Source of the DNA: G963666705 sp963666705
Lineage (GTDB): Bacteria > Pseudomonadota > Alphaproteobacteria > CADEGL01
DNA length: 64,000 nucleotides
Assembly: GCA_963666705.2 (NCBI GenBank)
Contig: CAXXKO010000017.1
Coordinates: 124,001 to 188,000 of the forward strand
Direction of reading: 5' to 3'
Part shown: one piece after another, positions 8,445 through 17,342 of the stretch
How the letters are laid out: each line of letters begins with the position of its first letter
Numbering within the stretch: the stretch's first letter is position 1
Made by a program: the position numbers and the translations under genes
Notes under the pieces: model-generated
What the model was told of the DNA's origin: nothing
Databases searched by the model: none
Seen by the model: only the letters and a program-made list of their open reading frames with translations

Positions 8445-8990
8445 CTAATCGGCGCCCGTCAGCGGGAACTCGGCCACCGGGTCGTGGATGGCGCCGTTGC
8501 GGGACAGGAAGCTCGAGAACAGGGTGAAGCCCGCGACCGGGAAGGGGCCAGCGCGGAAGGCCCCGTTCTCGGCGATGAAGCGGCGCGCCCGGGCGGCGGG
8601 GGCGCCCTTGAGGCGGGCGAGGGTGACGTGGGGCGCAAAGCGCCGCAGCTCGGGCTCGAGGCCCAGGCGCACCAGCGCGCTCTCGATTCGGGCCTGCAGG
8701 TGCTCGAGCACCGCGTTCCGGGCCACGCCGACCCAGAGGGCGCGGAGCCGCTTGCCGGAGCCGAAATCGCCCATCCCGTCGAGCTCGAGCACGAAGGGCG
8801 CCGCCTCTACACCGTCGAGCGCCGCGGCGATCTCGGCAGCCACCGGCTCCTCCACCGCGCCGATGAAGCGCAGGGTCAGGTGCATGTTCGCGGGCGCCAC
8901 CCACTTCGCCCCCGGGATGCCGGCCGAGAGCAGGCCGAGGTGCGCGCGTATGTCGGCGGGCAGGGGAATGGCGACGAAGAGGCGGATCAT
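8445..8990 (-). CDS. thpR: RNA 2',3'-cyclic phosphodiesterase
   Basis: 181 residues of the 2H phosphoesterase superfamily (ThpR/LigT), which opens 2',3'-cyclic phosphate ends of RNA. The two catalytic HxTL motifs are HLTL at residue 37 and HVTL at residue 121, spaced as expected. The N-terminus MIRLFVAIPLP is typical. It starts 3 bp after the stop of the aldo/keto reductase gene, so it is the last gene of the FIST-AKR-thpR operon. Confidence 0.92.
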   Translation of the reverse strand: MIRLFVAIPLPADIRAHLGLLSAGIPGAKWVAPANMHLTLRFIGAVEEPVAAEIAAALDGVEAAPFVLELDGMGDFGSGKRLRALWVGVARNAVLEHLQARIESALVRLGLEPELRRFAPHVTLARLKGAPAARARRFIAENGAFRAGPFPVAGFTLFSSFLSRNGAIHDPVAEFPLTGAD

Positions 8991-8993
8991 GGC

Positions 8994-10031
8994 TCAGGCG
9001 GACGGGTTGGGGTCCTCGCCGTGGATCCTCTCGATTCCGGCGAGGACGGATTCGGGCAGCTCCAGGTCGATGCTGGCGATGTTGTCGGCCAGGTGCCCGG
9101 GCGTGGTGGCAGCGACGATCACGCTGGTCATGAAGGGGCGCGAGGCCGCGAAGGCGATCGCCATTTGCGTGACCGGGAGGCCGTGCTCGGCGGCCAGTTG
9201 CTGGTAGGCCGGAATCGCCGCCTCGGCGCGCGGCCGCCGGTAGGGGTTGCCCTCGCGCGTGATGAGGCGCGCGCCGCTTGGCAACGCGCCGCGGAGATAC
9301 TTGCCCGAGAGGGCTCCGGCGGCCAGCGGCGAGTAGGCGAGCAGCCCGCACCGCTCGCGGATGGCGACCTCGGCCAACGAGTCCTCGAATTGCCGGGCGA
9401 GCAGGTTGTAGGCGTTCTGGATGCTGACCATGCGCGGCCAGCCCCGCGTCTCGGCGAGGTGCTGGAAGGCCATGACGCCCCAGGGCGTGTCGTTGGAGAG
9501 CCCGACATGGCGGATCTTGCCTGCCCGCACCAAGCCGCCGAGCGCATCGAGGGTCTCGGCGAGCGGCACCACGTCCGCCTCGGGCGGGCTCCAGAAGCCC
9601 GGTCCGCCGTCGCGGCCGAGCACCCGGTCGGGCCAGTGGAGCTGATAGAGGTCCACGTAGTCGGTGCGCATGCGCGCGAGGCTGGCGTCGAGCGCGGCCG
9701 CGATGTTCCCGCGGTCGAGCCGGGTATGGCCACCCCGCACGGTGGGATAATCCCGGCCGGGGCCGATGACCTTGGAGGCGACGACGACCTTCTCGCGCCG
9801 GTCGGGGCCGGCGAGCCAGCGCCCCAGGATTTCCTCGCTCAGCCCCCAGGTCTCGCCCCTGACGGGCGTGGGATACATCTCGGCGTTGTCGATGAAGTTG
9901 ATGCCGGCCTCGAGCGCCGCCTCGATCTGGGTGTGAGCCTCGGCCTCCGTGTTCTGCCCGCCCCAGGTCATGGTGCCGAGGCAGAGCGCGCTGACCTCGA
10001 TATCGGTGTTGCCGAGCTTGCGGTATTCCAT
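8994..10031 (-). CDS. Aldo/keto reductase (Tas-like)
   Basis: 345 residues, an NADPH-dependent (beta/alpha)8 oxidoreductase of the aldo/keto reductase family. The start MEYRKLGNTDIEVSALCLG resembles E. coli Tas. The tetrad residues can be placed in INFIDNAEMYP (Asp and Tyr), VVVASKVIGP (Lys) and DLYQLHWPDR (His). The frame is open far upstream, but the ATG at 10031 fits the family and lies 23 bp after the FIST gene. Substrate unknown. Confidence 0.9.
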   Translation of the reverse strand: MEYRKLGNTDIEVSALCLGTMTWGGQNTEAEAHTQIEAALEAGINFIDNAEMYPTPVRGETWGLSEEILGRWLAGPDRREKVVVASKVIGPGRDYPTVRGGHTRLDRGNIAAALDASLARMRTDYVDLYQLHWPDRVLGRDGGPGFWSPPEADVVPLAETLDALGGLVRAGKIRHVGLSNDTPWGVMAFQHLAETRGWPRMVSIQNAYNLLARQFEDSLAEVAIRERCGLLAYSPLAAGALSGKYLRGALPSGARLITREGNPYRRPRAEAAIPAYQQLAAEHGLPVTQMAIAFAASRPFMTSVIVAATTPGHLADNIASIDLELPESVLAGIERIHGEDPNPSA

Positions 10032-10054
10032 GTCTCTCCTCTTACCAGTGCGGC

Positions 10055-11182
10055 CTAGAGAAAGAGCGCGAGCACGCCGGTATAGGCGTAGAGCCGGTCG
10101 TGCGAGATCTCTCCGTTGCAGAAGAAGCCCACCAGCGGCACGTCGCCGAGCGCGGCCTGAATGGCCCGCATCTCCTCCGAATCCGGCCCGAAGAGGTTGG
10201 GCCCACGGGCGAGGCAGGTGAAATAGACCCCGCCCCGGGGGGGTGCCTCCAGGCGGCGGGTCATGTCGCCCAACATACGGTGCAGGTCCTCGCGCGCGCT
10301 CCCGCCATCGCGCCGGCAGAACATGATGCGGTCCCCGACCGCCACCCGCTCGCCGATGGCGACCCAGCCCTGTTCGGGGTCGATGGCGAGGAGGTTGCGC
10401 ACCAGGTAATCGCCGGTGTCCGAGCCCGGGATGGGCAGCGCGGCATGGATGACGCCGGCGACTTGGGCGAGGTCGTCGGCCAGCTCCTCGCCGATATCGC
10501 GCTTGAAGATGTCGAGCGCGGGCTCGCCGTCGATCTCGAACAGGACGTTGTCCTGGCCGCTGGTGATGGTGCGGGCCGGCCCGATCGGCACGCAGCCCTG
10601 GGTGAGGCCCGTCGCCACCGCCACGTCGGCCGCGAACAGCACGCCCGAGAGGCCGCCGTCCGTGAGCCCGCCCGCGACCTGGGCGTGCTCGCCCCGGGAG
10701 GAGGTGAGCCCGCCCACCAGGAAGGCGGAAGCCTCCAAAGCCAAATCGGCGATCAGGGCGGCGCTGGCTTCGTTGCGGGGGTCGAGATGGACGATGCCGA
10801 AGGTGGGGCGGGCCGCGTCGAGCCATGCCCGGTTGGCGTCGGCGAACGGCCCGGCACCATCGCCCATGCCGGGGACGAGCCGGAACCGGTCCTCGGGCCA
10901 GCGCCCGGCGAGGACGGCCATCGCCGGCACGTCGAAATATTCCCGCCCGGTGGCGCAGATGCCGATGCCGACGGTCCCAACCCAATGCTCGATGCCCGTG
11001 GCGCCGCGCAGCACATCGAGAATCTCGCCCATGTGCGCGGCGTAGGCGTCGGTCACGTAGAGGAAGCCGAGATCGGCCCGGCCCGCCTCGGAATCGGGCG
11101 TCTCACCGAGGGCAACGGCGCAGTTCTCGACCGCCTGCCGCCAATCCTCGGCCGCCGCGTGGGCGAAACGCAAGCCGTCCAT
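10055..11182 (-). CDS. FIST domain sensor-like protein
   Basis: 375 residues with a FIST_N domain followed by FIST_C. FIST domains are predicted small-ligand sensors often linked to signal transduction. Recognisable parts are the internal FLVGGLTSSRG and TGLTQGCVPIGP segments and the C-terminal RGGVYFTCLARGPNLFG and VGFFCNGEI motifs, all typical of FIST_C. There is no attached output domain. It is first in an operon with an aldo/keto reductase and thpR, and divergent from the OGT-like gene across 156 bp that contain an 11-bp tandem repeat. The ligand is unknown. Confidence 0.85.
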   Translation of the reverse strand: MDGLRFAHAAAEDWRQAVENCAVALGETPDSEAGRADLGFLYVTDAYAAHMGEILDVLRGATGIEHWVGTVGIGICATGREYFDVPAMAVLAGRWPEDRFRLVPGMGDGAGPFADANRAWLDAARPTFGIVHLDPRNEASAALIADLALEASAFLVGGLTSSRGEHAQVAGGLTDGGLSGVLFAADVAVATGLTQGCVPIGPARTITSGQDNVLFEIDGEPALDIFKRDIGEELADDLAQVAGVIHAALPIPGSDTGDYLVRNLLAIDPEQGWVAIGERVAVGDRIMFCRRDGGSAREDLHRMLGDMTRRLEAPPRGGVYFTCLARGPNLFGPDSEEMRAIQAALGDVPLVGFFCNGEISHDRLYAYTGVLALFL

Positions 11183-11200
11183 CCATGTTTCCTTTCATTG

Positions 11201-11244
11201 GCGCTCTTGCAGTGCTCTTCCGGCGCTCTTCCAGCACTCTTCCG
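11201..11244. repeat. Four tandem 11-bp repeats
   Basis: Four near-identical 11-mers in a row (gcgctcttgca, gtgctcttccg, gcgctcttcca, gcactcttccg) lie just upstream of the FIST start and in the divergent gap to the OGT-like gene. The spacing is about one helical turn, which would put repeated contacts on one face of the DNA if a regulator binds. The function is unproven. Confidence 0.8.
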
Positions 11245-11338
11245 GCCCCCGCCCCATGAAACAGCATTCCCATCGCCATTGCACCCGAAAGCGCATGGCT
11301 TGCCGGGGAAGCATGCCCTCCGCTACAACCCGGTCATC

Positions 11339-13445
11339 ATGGCGACCATCGGCGAGGCGCTGGCGAGCGCGCTCAAACACCACCAGGCCGGGCGGCTCGA
11401 GGAAGCGGTGGCGCTCTACCGCCGCATCCTGGCCGCGCGGCCCGAGCATGCGGACGCCAATCACCTGCTCGGCGTCGTCGCCTATCAGCGCGGCGACCAC
11501 GGCCGCGCGATTCAGCTCATCGAGAAGGCGCTCGCCCTCAATCCCAACGCGGCCGCCTACCACAAGAACCTGGGCTCGGCCTATCAGGCCCTGGGCGATC
11601 TCGACAAGGCCGTCGCCCATCACGAGACGGCCATCCGCCTGAAGCCAGACTACCACGAGGCCCAACACGGCTTGGCCGAGGCCCTGCGTCGCCAGGGCAG
11701 GCATGAAGGCGCCATCGCGTCATACCGCGAGGCCACCGAAATCGCGCCCGACTTCATCCATGCCCACAACGGCCTCGCCATCTCGCTCGTGGCCCTCGGC
11801 CGGCACGAGGAGGCCGAGCCCGTCTACCGCAAGGCGCTCGCCCTCAACCCCGAGTTCGCCGAGGCGCATATTAACCTGGCCAACCTCCTCAAGCTGCGCG
11901 GCAAGCGCAAGGACGCGGAATCCCATTTCCGCGCGGCACTCGCGCTTCAGCCGCGCTCGATCGCCGCCCTCGTCAATCTCGGCAACCTCTACAAGGACAT
12001 GGGCCGGGTGGGCGAGGCGGTGGCCAGCTACGAGAAGGCGCTGGAGATCAGGCCCGACTTCGCACCGGCCCACAACAACCTCGCCAACCTCTTCAAGGAC
12101 CAGGGCGAGAGCGCCCAGGCCGTGGCCCATTTCCGCAAGGCGATCGAGTTCGACCCCGCGCTCGTCGACGCGCACTCGAACCTGCTTCTGAGCTTGCATT
12201 ACAGCGCCGATTATACGCCCGAGGCGATCTTCGAGACCCACCGCGAATGGGCCCGCCGCCATGCCGAGCCGCTGACCGCCCAGGCGGCGCCCCACGACAA
12301 CGCGCCCGAGCCCGAGCGACGCTTGCGCCTGGGCTACGTATCGCCCGATCTGCGCCGGCACCCGGTGGCGAGCTTCCTCGAGCCGGTGCTGGCCCATCAG
12401 GACCGGGCCGGGTTCGAGCTCTTCTGCTACGCCAACGTGGAGCGGCCCGACAAGGTCACCGAACGCCTGCGCGCCATGGCCGGGAATTGGCGCGACCTGC
12501 GCGGCCTTCCGGACGCCGAGGTGGCGCGGATGGTGCGCGCCGACCGCATCGACATCCTGGTCGATTTGGCCGGCCACACGGCCTACAGCCGCATGGGCGT
12601 CTTCGCCCGCAAGCCCGCCCCGGTCCAGGCGGGCTGGCTCGGCTACCCCAACACCACCGGCCTCGGGGCCGTCGACTTCCGCATCACCGACGACTTCGCC
12701 GACCCGCCGGGCGCCACGGACCGCCTCCATACCGAGCGCCTCGTGCGCCTGCCCCACGGCTTCCACTGCTTCCGGCCGGCGGCGGAAGCGCCCGCGGTGG
12801 GCCCGCAATCGGCGGATGGTGCGGGGCACGTCACCTTCGCGTCCTTCAACATGCTCTCGAAGGTGGGCCCGGTCGTGATCGCGCGCTGGTCGGAGATCCT
12901 ATTGGCATTGCCCGACGCGCGGCTCGTCCTCAAGGCGCCGCCGCTCGCCGATGCCGGCGCGCGGGAGCGCCTGGCCAGCCTGTTCGCGCGCCACGGAGTC
13001 GCCGCCGAGCGCCTGGAGATGCACGGCTACATCCCCTCGCCCGCCGGCCATCTCGCGCTCTACAACAAGGTCGATATCGCCCTCGACACCTTCCCCTACA
13101 ACGGCGTGACGACCACCTGCGAGGCCTTGTGGATGGGGGTGCCGGTCGTCACCGAGGCGGGAAATACCCATGTCTCCCGGGTCGGCGTGAGCCTCCTGTC
13201 GAACCTCGGCCTCGCCGAGCTGATCGCTGAAGGGCCGGCGGGTTACGTGGCCCTCGCCCTCGACCTCGCGCGCGACCGGGCGCGCCTCGCCCAACTGCGC
13301 GAAAGCCTGCGCGCGCATGGAATCCGCACCCCTCACGGATGGCCCGGGCTTCACCCGCGCGCTCGAATCCGCCTACCGGGAGATGTGGCGCGACTGGTGC
13401 GGCCGGGCACCGACTCAGCCCGCCACCAGGAGCGCCAGCACATAG
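11339..13445 (+). pseudogene. TPR-repeat O-GlcNAc transferase-like (SPINDLY/GT41) gene with 3' frameshift
   Basis: From ATG 11339 the frame encodes about eight or nine tetratricopeptide repeats followed by a family-41-type glycosyltransferase domain (LGYVSPDLRRHPVASF, then DILVDLAGHTAYSR, FNMLSKVGP, DTFPYNGVTTTCEALWMGVPVV, GNTHVSRVG). Near 13316 the frame slips. The usual C-terminal tail, ending in AYREMWRDWC, is present but one frame over, with its stop TAG at 13443-13445. Restoring one CG unit in the CGCGCG run at 13309-13316 gives an uninterrupted protein of about 702 residues. Without repair the frame runs on into antisense of the next genes. The cause may be a real mutation or a sequencing error. 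The 3' end overlaps the convergent tesA gene by 31 bp. No strong ribosome site precedes 11339. Confidence 0.85.
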
Positions 13446-14065
13446 GGGGCGATGCGCCCGACGATCGCCGCCACGCCGGCCGCGTTGGGGTGGATGCCAT
13501 CGTGCTGGTTGAGGGCGGGGTCGGTCGCCACGCCCTCCAGAAAAAAGGGATAGAGGGCGACGCCGTGCCTCTCGGCGAGGCGGGGATAGATCGCGTCGAA
13601 AGCCGCCCCGTATTCGCGCCCGAGATTGGGTGGGGCAACCATGCCGGCGAGCAGGACGCGCACGCCGGCGGCGGCGAGGCGCGTGAGGATATCGTCGAGA
13701 TTCTGATAGGTCATGGCGGGGTCGAGGCCGCGCAGCCCGTCATTGGCGCCAAGCTCGACGATCACCAAGTCGGGCTTGTCCGCAAGCACCCAGTCGAGCC
13801 GCGCCCGCCCGCCCGCCGTGGTATCGCCCGAGACGCCGGCGTTGGCGATGACGACCTCGGCGCCCGCGGCCCGCAGGGCGGTCTCAAGCTGGGCGGTGAA
13901 GGTCTCCTCCATCGGCAGGCCATAGCCCGCCGTCAGGCTGTCACCGAGGGCGGCAATGCGGACCGCTTCACCGGCCGCCGCCGGCGCACAGAGAACCGCG
14001 GCGTTGACAAGCAGGGCCGCCCAGCCATATCGCCTAAGAGCGAAGTGGCAACCGAGGCGCCTCAT
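13415..14065 (-). CDS. tesA: SGNH-hydrolase: acyl-CoA thioesterase I/arylesterase, exported
   Basis: 216 residues. An N-terminal signal peptide (basic start, hydrophobic core, AAAGEA cleavage-like site) is followed by the GDSL-family blocks: GDSLTAGYG (nucleophile Ser), AGVSGDT, LGANDGLRG and DGIHPN with the catalytic Asp/His. It should act in the periplasm on acyl esters or thioesters. The start ATG at 14065 shares the CATG palindrome with a candidate start of the divergent ybbA; the tesA-ybbA-ybbP arrangement is the same as in E. coli. Confidence 0.9.
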   Translation of the reverse strand: MRRLGCHFALRRYGWAALLVNAAVLCAPAAAGEAVRIAALGDSLTAGYGLPMEETFTAQLETALRAAGAEVVIANAGVSGDTTAGGRARLDWVLADKPDLVIVELGANDGLRGLDPAMTYQNLDDILTRLAAAGVRVLLAGMVAPPNLGREYGAAFDAIYPRLAERHGVALYPFFLEGVATDPALNQHDGIHPNAAGVAAIVGRIAPYVLALLVAG

Positions 14066-14780
14066 GACCCAGGAAGCTGGCCGGCCCGAGAGCGGGGAGC
14101 CGATGATCCTCTTGCGCGACATCGCCCTCACCCTGGCGAGCGCGGCGGGCGAGGTCAATATATTGCGCGGTGTGAGCCTCTCGGTTCCACGCGGGGAGCG
14201 CCTCGGCGTGGTCGGCCCCTCGGGCTCGGGCAAGTCCACCATGATGATGATCGCGGCCGGGCTCGAGCGGCCGAGCGGCGGCACGGTGCGGATCGCCGGC
14301 GAGGATCTGTCGGCGCTGGACGAGGACGGCCTGGCCCTCTTCCGGCGCGACCACGTCGGCATCGTGTTCCAATCCTTCCACCTGGTGCCGACCATGACCG
14401 CCCTCGAGAACGTGGCCGTGCCACTCGAATTCGCCGGCCGCCGCGATGCCTTCGCCCGCGCGCGCGAGGGCCTCGACGCCGTCGGCCTCGGCCACCGCAC
14501 CGCCCACTATCCGGGCCAGCTTTCGGGCGGTGAGCAGCAGCGCGTGGCGCTCGCGCGGGCGGTGGCGACCGAGCCCAGCCTCCTGCTCGCGGACGAGCCG
14601 ACCGGCAACCTCGACGGGGCGACGGGCGCGGCGGTCATCGACCTCCTGTTCGACATGCAGGCGCGCCTGGGCGCCACCCTCCTCCTCATCACCCACGACC
14701 CTGGCCTGACGGCGCGCTGCGACCGGGTGGTGCGCATGAGCGACGGCCGCGTCGAGGACGGGGTGGTGGACGCCGCATGA
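14064..14780 (+). CDS. ybbA: ABC transporter ATP-binding protein YbbA-like (LolD family)
   Basis: 238 residues from ATG 14064, or 225 if the second ATG (14103, preceded by GCGGGGAG) is used. Walker A GPSGSGKST, signature LSGGEQQRVALARA and Walker B LLLADEPTGNLD are intact; it is of the LolD/MacB-like class that works with FtsX-fold permeases. The stop overlaps the permease start as ATGA. It is head-to-head with tesA. By analogy to YbbA-YbbP it may serve a mechanotransmission or export role in the inner membrane; substrate unknown. Confidence 0.9.
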   Translation: MTQEAGRPESGEPMILLRDIALTLASAAGEVNILRGVSLSVPRGERLGVVGPSGSGKSTMMMIAAGLERPSGGTVRIAGEDLSALDEDGLALFRRDHVGIVFQSFHLVPTMTALENVAVPLEFAGRRDAFARAREGLDAVGLGHRTAHYPGQLSGGEQQRVALARAVATEPSLLLADEPTGNLDGATGAAVIDLLFDMQARLGATLLLITHDPGLTARCDRVVRMSDGRVEDGVVDAA

Positions 14781-17332
14781 GCCTGCTCGCCCTCCGCTTC
14801 GCGGGCCGCGAGCTGCGCGGCGGCCTCGCGGGGCTTCGCATCTTCGTCGCCTGCCTCACCCTCGGCGTGGCGGCGATCGCGGGCGTGGGCTCGGCCTCGC
14901 GCTCGGTCGAGCGCGGCATCGACGCCGACGCCCGCGTCATCCTCGGCGGCGAGGTCGAAGTGAGCCAGCGCCTCGCCCCCATCGCACCCGCCGGGCTCGC
15001 CTGGCTCGAAGCGCACGCCGACATCTCCCGCACCACGGGGATGCGGGCCATGGCCCGGGCCGAGGTGGCGCCGGCGGCGGGCACCGGCGGCGGCCGGCCG
15101 GTCCTGGTGGAGCTGAAGGCGGTGGACGGGCATTACCCCCTCTTTGGCGAGATGCGCCTCGCGCCCGACCTACCGCTCGCCGATGCCCTCGCCGAGCGGG
15201 ACGGCGCGTGGGGCGCGGTCGTCGAGCGCGCCGCCCTCGCCCGGCTCGGCATCGCGCTGGGCGAAGTGGTGCGCATCGGCGAGGCACGCTTCCGGATCGA
15301 GGCCCTGATCGAGGCGGAGCCCGACCGCGGCACCTCGCTCTTCACCCTCGGCCCGCGCGTCATGGCGGCGGCCGAAAGCCTCGCCGCCACCGGCCTGCTC
15401 CGGCCCGGCAGCCTGATCCGCTACAACTACCGCGCACGGCTGCCGGTGGGTGAGGACCCGGCGGCCTGGGTCGCGGCGCTGAGGGCCGCGTTTCCGGACA
15501 CGGGCTGGCGCGTGCGCGGGCTCGGCGACGCCGCACCCGGCCTGCGCCACTGGCTCGGGCACATCCAGGTCTATCTCACCCTCGTGGGGCTGACCGCCCT
15601 CCTGGTCGGCGGCGTGGGTGTCGCCAACGCGGTCAGGTCCTATCTCGATGGCCGCGTCGCCACCATCGCCACCTTCAAGTGCCTGGGGGCCGATGGCGGC
15701 TTCATCTTTCGCGTCTATCTGGCCCAGATCCTGATCATCGCCTTGGTGGGCATCCTCCTTGGCCTCACTGTCGGGGCGCTGGCACCTTGGGTGCTCTCGG
15801 ACCTCCTGGCCGATCGGCTCCACGTCGCCGGCCGGCCCGGCCTCTTCGCCGCCCCCCTCCTGCTGGCGGCGGGCTTCGGTCTGCTCACGGCCCTCGCCTT
15901 TTCGCTCTGGCCCCTCGCGAGGGCGCGTGAGGTGCCGGCGGCTGGCCTCTTCCGCGACCTGGTGGCCCCCGCCCGGCGCTGGCCCCGGGCACGCTACATG
16001 GCGGCGACGGCGGCGGCGGCCCTCGCCTTTGCCGGCCTGGCGGTCTGGGCCTCGGACGACCGCTGGCTCGCGGCCTATTTCGTGGTCGGCGCGGCACTCA
16101 CCCTCTCGGCCTTCCGCGGCGCTGGGCACCTCCTCGCGCGCCTGGCGGCCCGGGCTAGCCGGTCGGAGAGAATCGTCCAGGGCCGGCCGGGCCTCAGGCT
16201 GGCGCTCGCCAACCTGCATCGGCCGGGGGCGCCGATGCCCCATGTCGTCCTCTCGCTCGGCATCGGCCTCACGGTGCTGGTCGCCGTGGCCCTGGTCGAG
16301 GGCAACCTGGCCGAAGAGCTTTCCGAGCGCATGCCGGTGGACGCGCCGGCCTATTACTTCATCGACATCCAGCCCGATCAGGTGGCGGCTTTCGACGAGA
16401 CCGTCGGCGCCGTACCCGGCGTCACCCGGACCGAGCGCGTGCCGTCCCTGCGTGGGCGCATCGTGCGCGTGGCCGGCATCGCCATCGACAAGGCCGAGAT
16501 TTCGCCCGACGTGGCCTGGATCACGCGCAGCGACCGCGGCCTCACCTACGCGGCCGCGCTGCCGCCCGGAACGGAGGTGGTGGCCGGGGAATGGTGGCCG
16601 CCTGGCTACGCCGGCCCGCCGCTGGTCTCGTTCGACGCCACGGCCGCACAGGGCATGGGCCTCGGCGTGGGCGACACCCTCACCGTCAACATCCTGGGCC
16701 GGGAGATCGAGGCCGAAATCGCCAACCTGCGGCGCATCGATTGGGCCCGCCTCGGCATCAATTTCGTCATGGTCTTCGCGCCCGGCGCGCTCGAAGCGGC
16801 CCCCCAGACCCACATCGCCACCGCCTATGTCGCCGACAAGGACGCCGAAGCGGCGCTCGAAGGTGCCGTGGCCGGGCGCTTCGCCAATGTCTCGGCCATC
16901 CGCGTCAAGGACGCGCTCGACGCCTTCGCGGCTCTCCTGGCCCGGATCGGCGGCGCGGTGCGGGTGGTGGCGGCGATTACCCTGGTCGTCGGCGCGCTGG
17001 TGCTCGCGGGGGCGGTGGCGGCGGGCCACCGCCGGCGCGTCTACGACGCCGTGGTGCTCAAGGTCCTCGGCGCCACGCGGCGGGACGTGCTGGGCGCCTA
17101 TCTCGTCGAATACGGCCTCATCGGCCTGGCGACGGCGGCGATCGCGGCCCTCCTCGGCACAGTTGTCGCCTGGGCCGTGGTGACCCAGGCCATGAGCCTG
17201 GGCTGGCGCTTCATGCCGGGCGCCGTCCTTGCCGTGGCCGCGCTCTCGACCCTGTTCACGCTCGGGGCCGGATTCCTCGGCACCTGGCGCGCCCTCGGTC
17301 GCAAGCCCGCGTCCGTGCTGCGCAACGCTTGA
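14777..17332 (+). CDS. ybbP: ABC transporter permease YbbP-like (FtsX domains)
   Basis: 851 residues. An N-terminal membrane anchor (RIFVACLTLGVAAIAGVG) and a large periplasmic domain are followed by FtsX-type membrane segments in the middle (YLTLVGLTALLVGGVGVANAV) and a second set at the C-terminus (TLVVGALVLAGAVAAGHRRR). The length and double FtsX arrangement match YbbP/LolC-type permeases. It is translationally coupled to the ATPase gene, and the next gene starts 10 bp after its stop. Confidence 0.9.
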   Translation: MSLLALRFAGRELRGGLAGLRIFVACLTLGVAAIAGVGSASRSVERGIDADARVILGGEVEVSQRLAPIAPAGLAWLEAHADISRTTGMRAMARAEVAPAAGTGGGRPVLVELKAVDGHYPLFGEMRLAPDLPLADALAERDGAWGAVVERAALARLGIALGEVVRIGEARFRIEALIEAEPDRGTSLFTLGPRVMAAAESLAATGLLRPGSLIRYNYRARLPVGEDPAAWVAALRAAFPDTGWRVRGLGDAAPGLRHWLGHIQVYLTLVGLTALLVGGVGVANAVRSYLDGRVATIATFKCLGADGGFIFRVYLAQILIIALVGILLGLTVGALAPWVLSDLLADRLHVAGRPGLFAAPLLLAAGFGLLTALAFSLWPLARAREVPAAGLFRDLVAPARRWPRARYMAATAAAALAFAGLAVWASDDRWLAAYFVVGAALTLSAFRGAGHLLARLAARASRSERIVQGRPGLRLALANLHRPGAPMPHVVLSLGIGLTVLVAVALVEGNLAEELSERMPVDAPAYYFIDIQPDQVAAFDETVGAVPGVTRTERVPSLRGRIVRVAGIAIDKAEISPDVAWITRSDRGLTYAAALPPGTEVVAGEWWPPGYAGPPLVSFDATAAQGMGLGVGDTLTVNILGREIEAEIANLRRIDWARLGINFVMVFAPGALEAAPQTHIATAYVADKDAEAALEGAVAGRFANVSAIRVKDALDAFAALLARIGGAVRVVAAITLVVGALVLAGAVAAGHRRRVYDAVVLKVLGATRRDVLGAYLVEYGLIGLATAAIAALLGTVVAWAVVTQAMSLGWRFMPGAVLAVAALSTLFTLGAGFLGTWRALGRKPASVLRNA

Positions 17333-17342
17333 GGGCCGGGGC

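Noticed and set aside
10100..14533. A very long open frame of nearly 1,480 codons
   Set aside because: Only 11339 to about 13316 is a real gene. The first part is antisense of the FIST gene, and the tail is antisense of tesA and another frame of ybbA reached after a frameshift.
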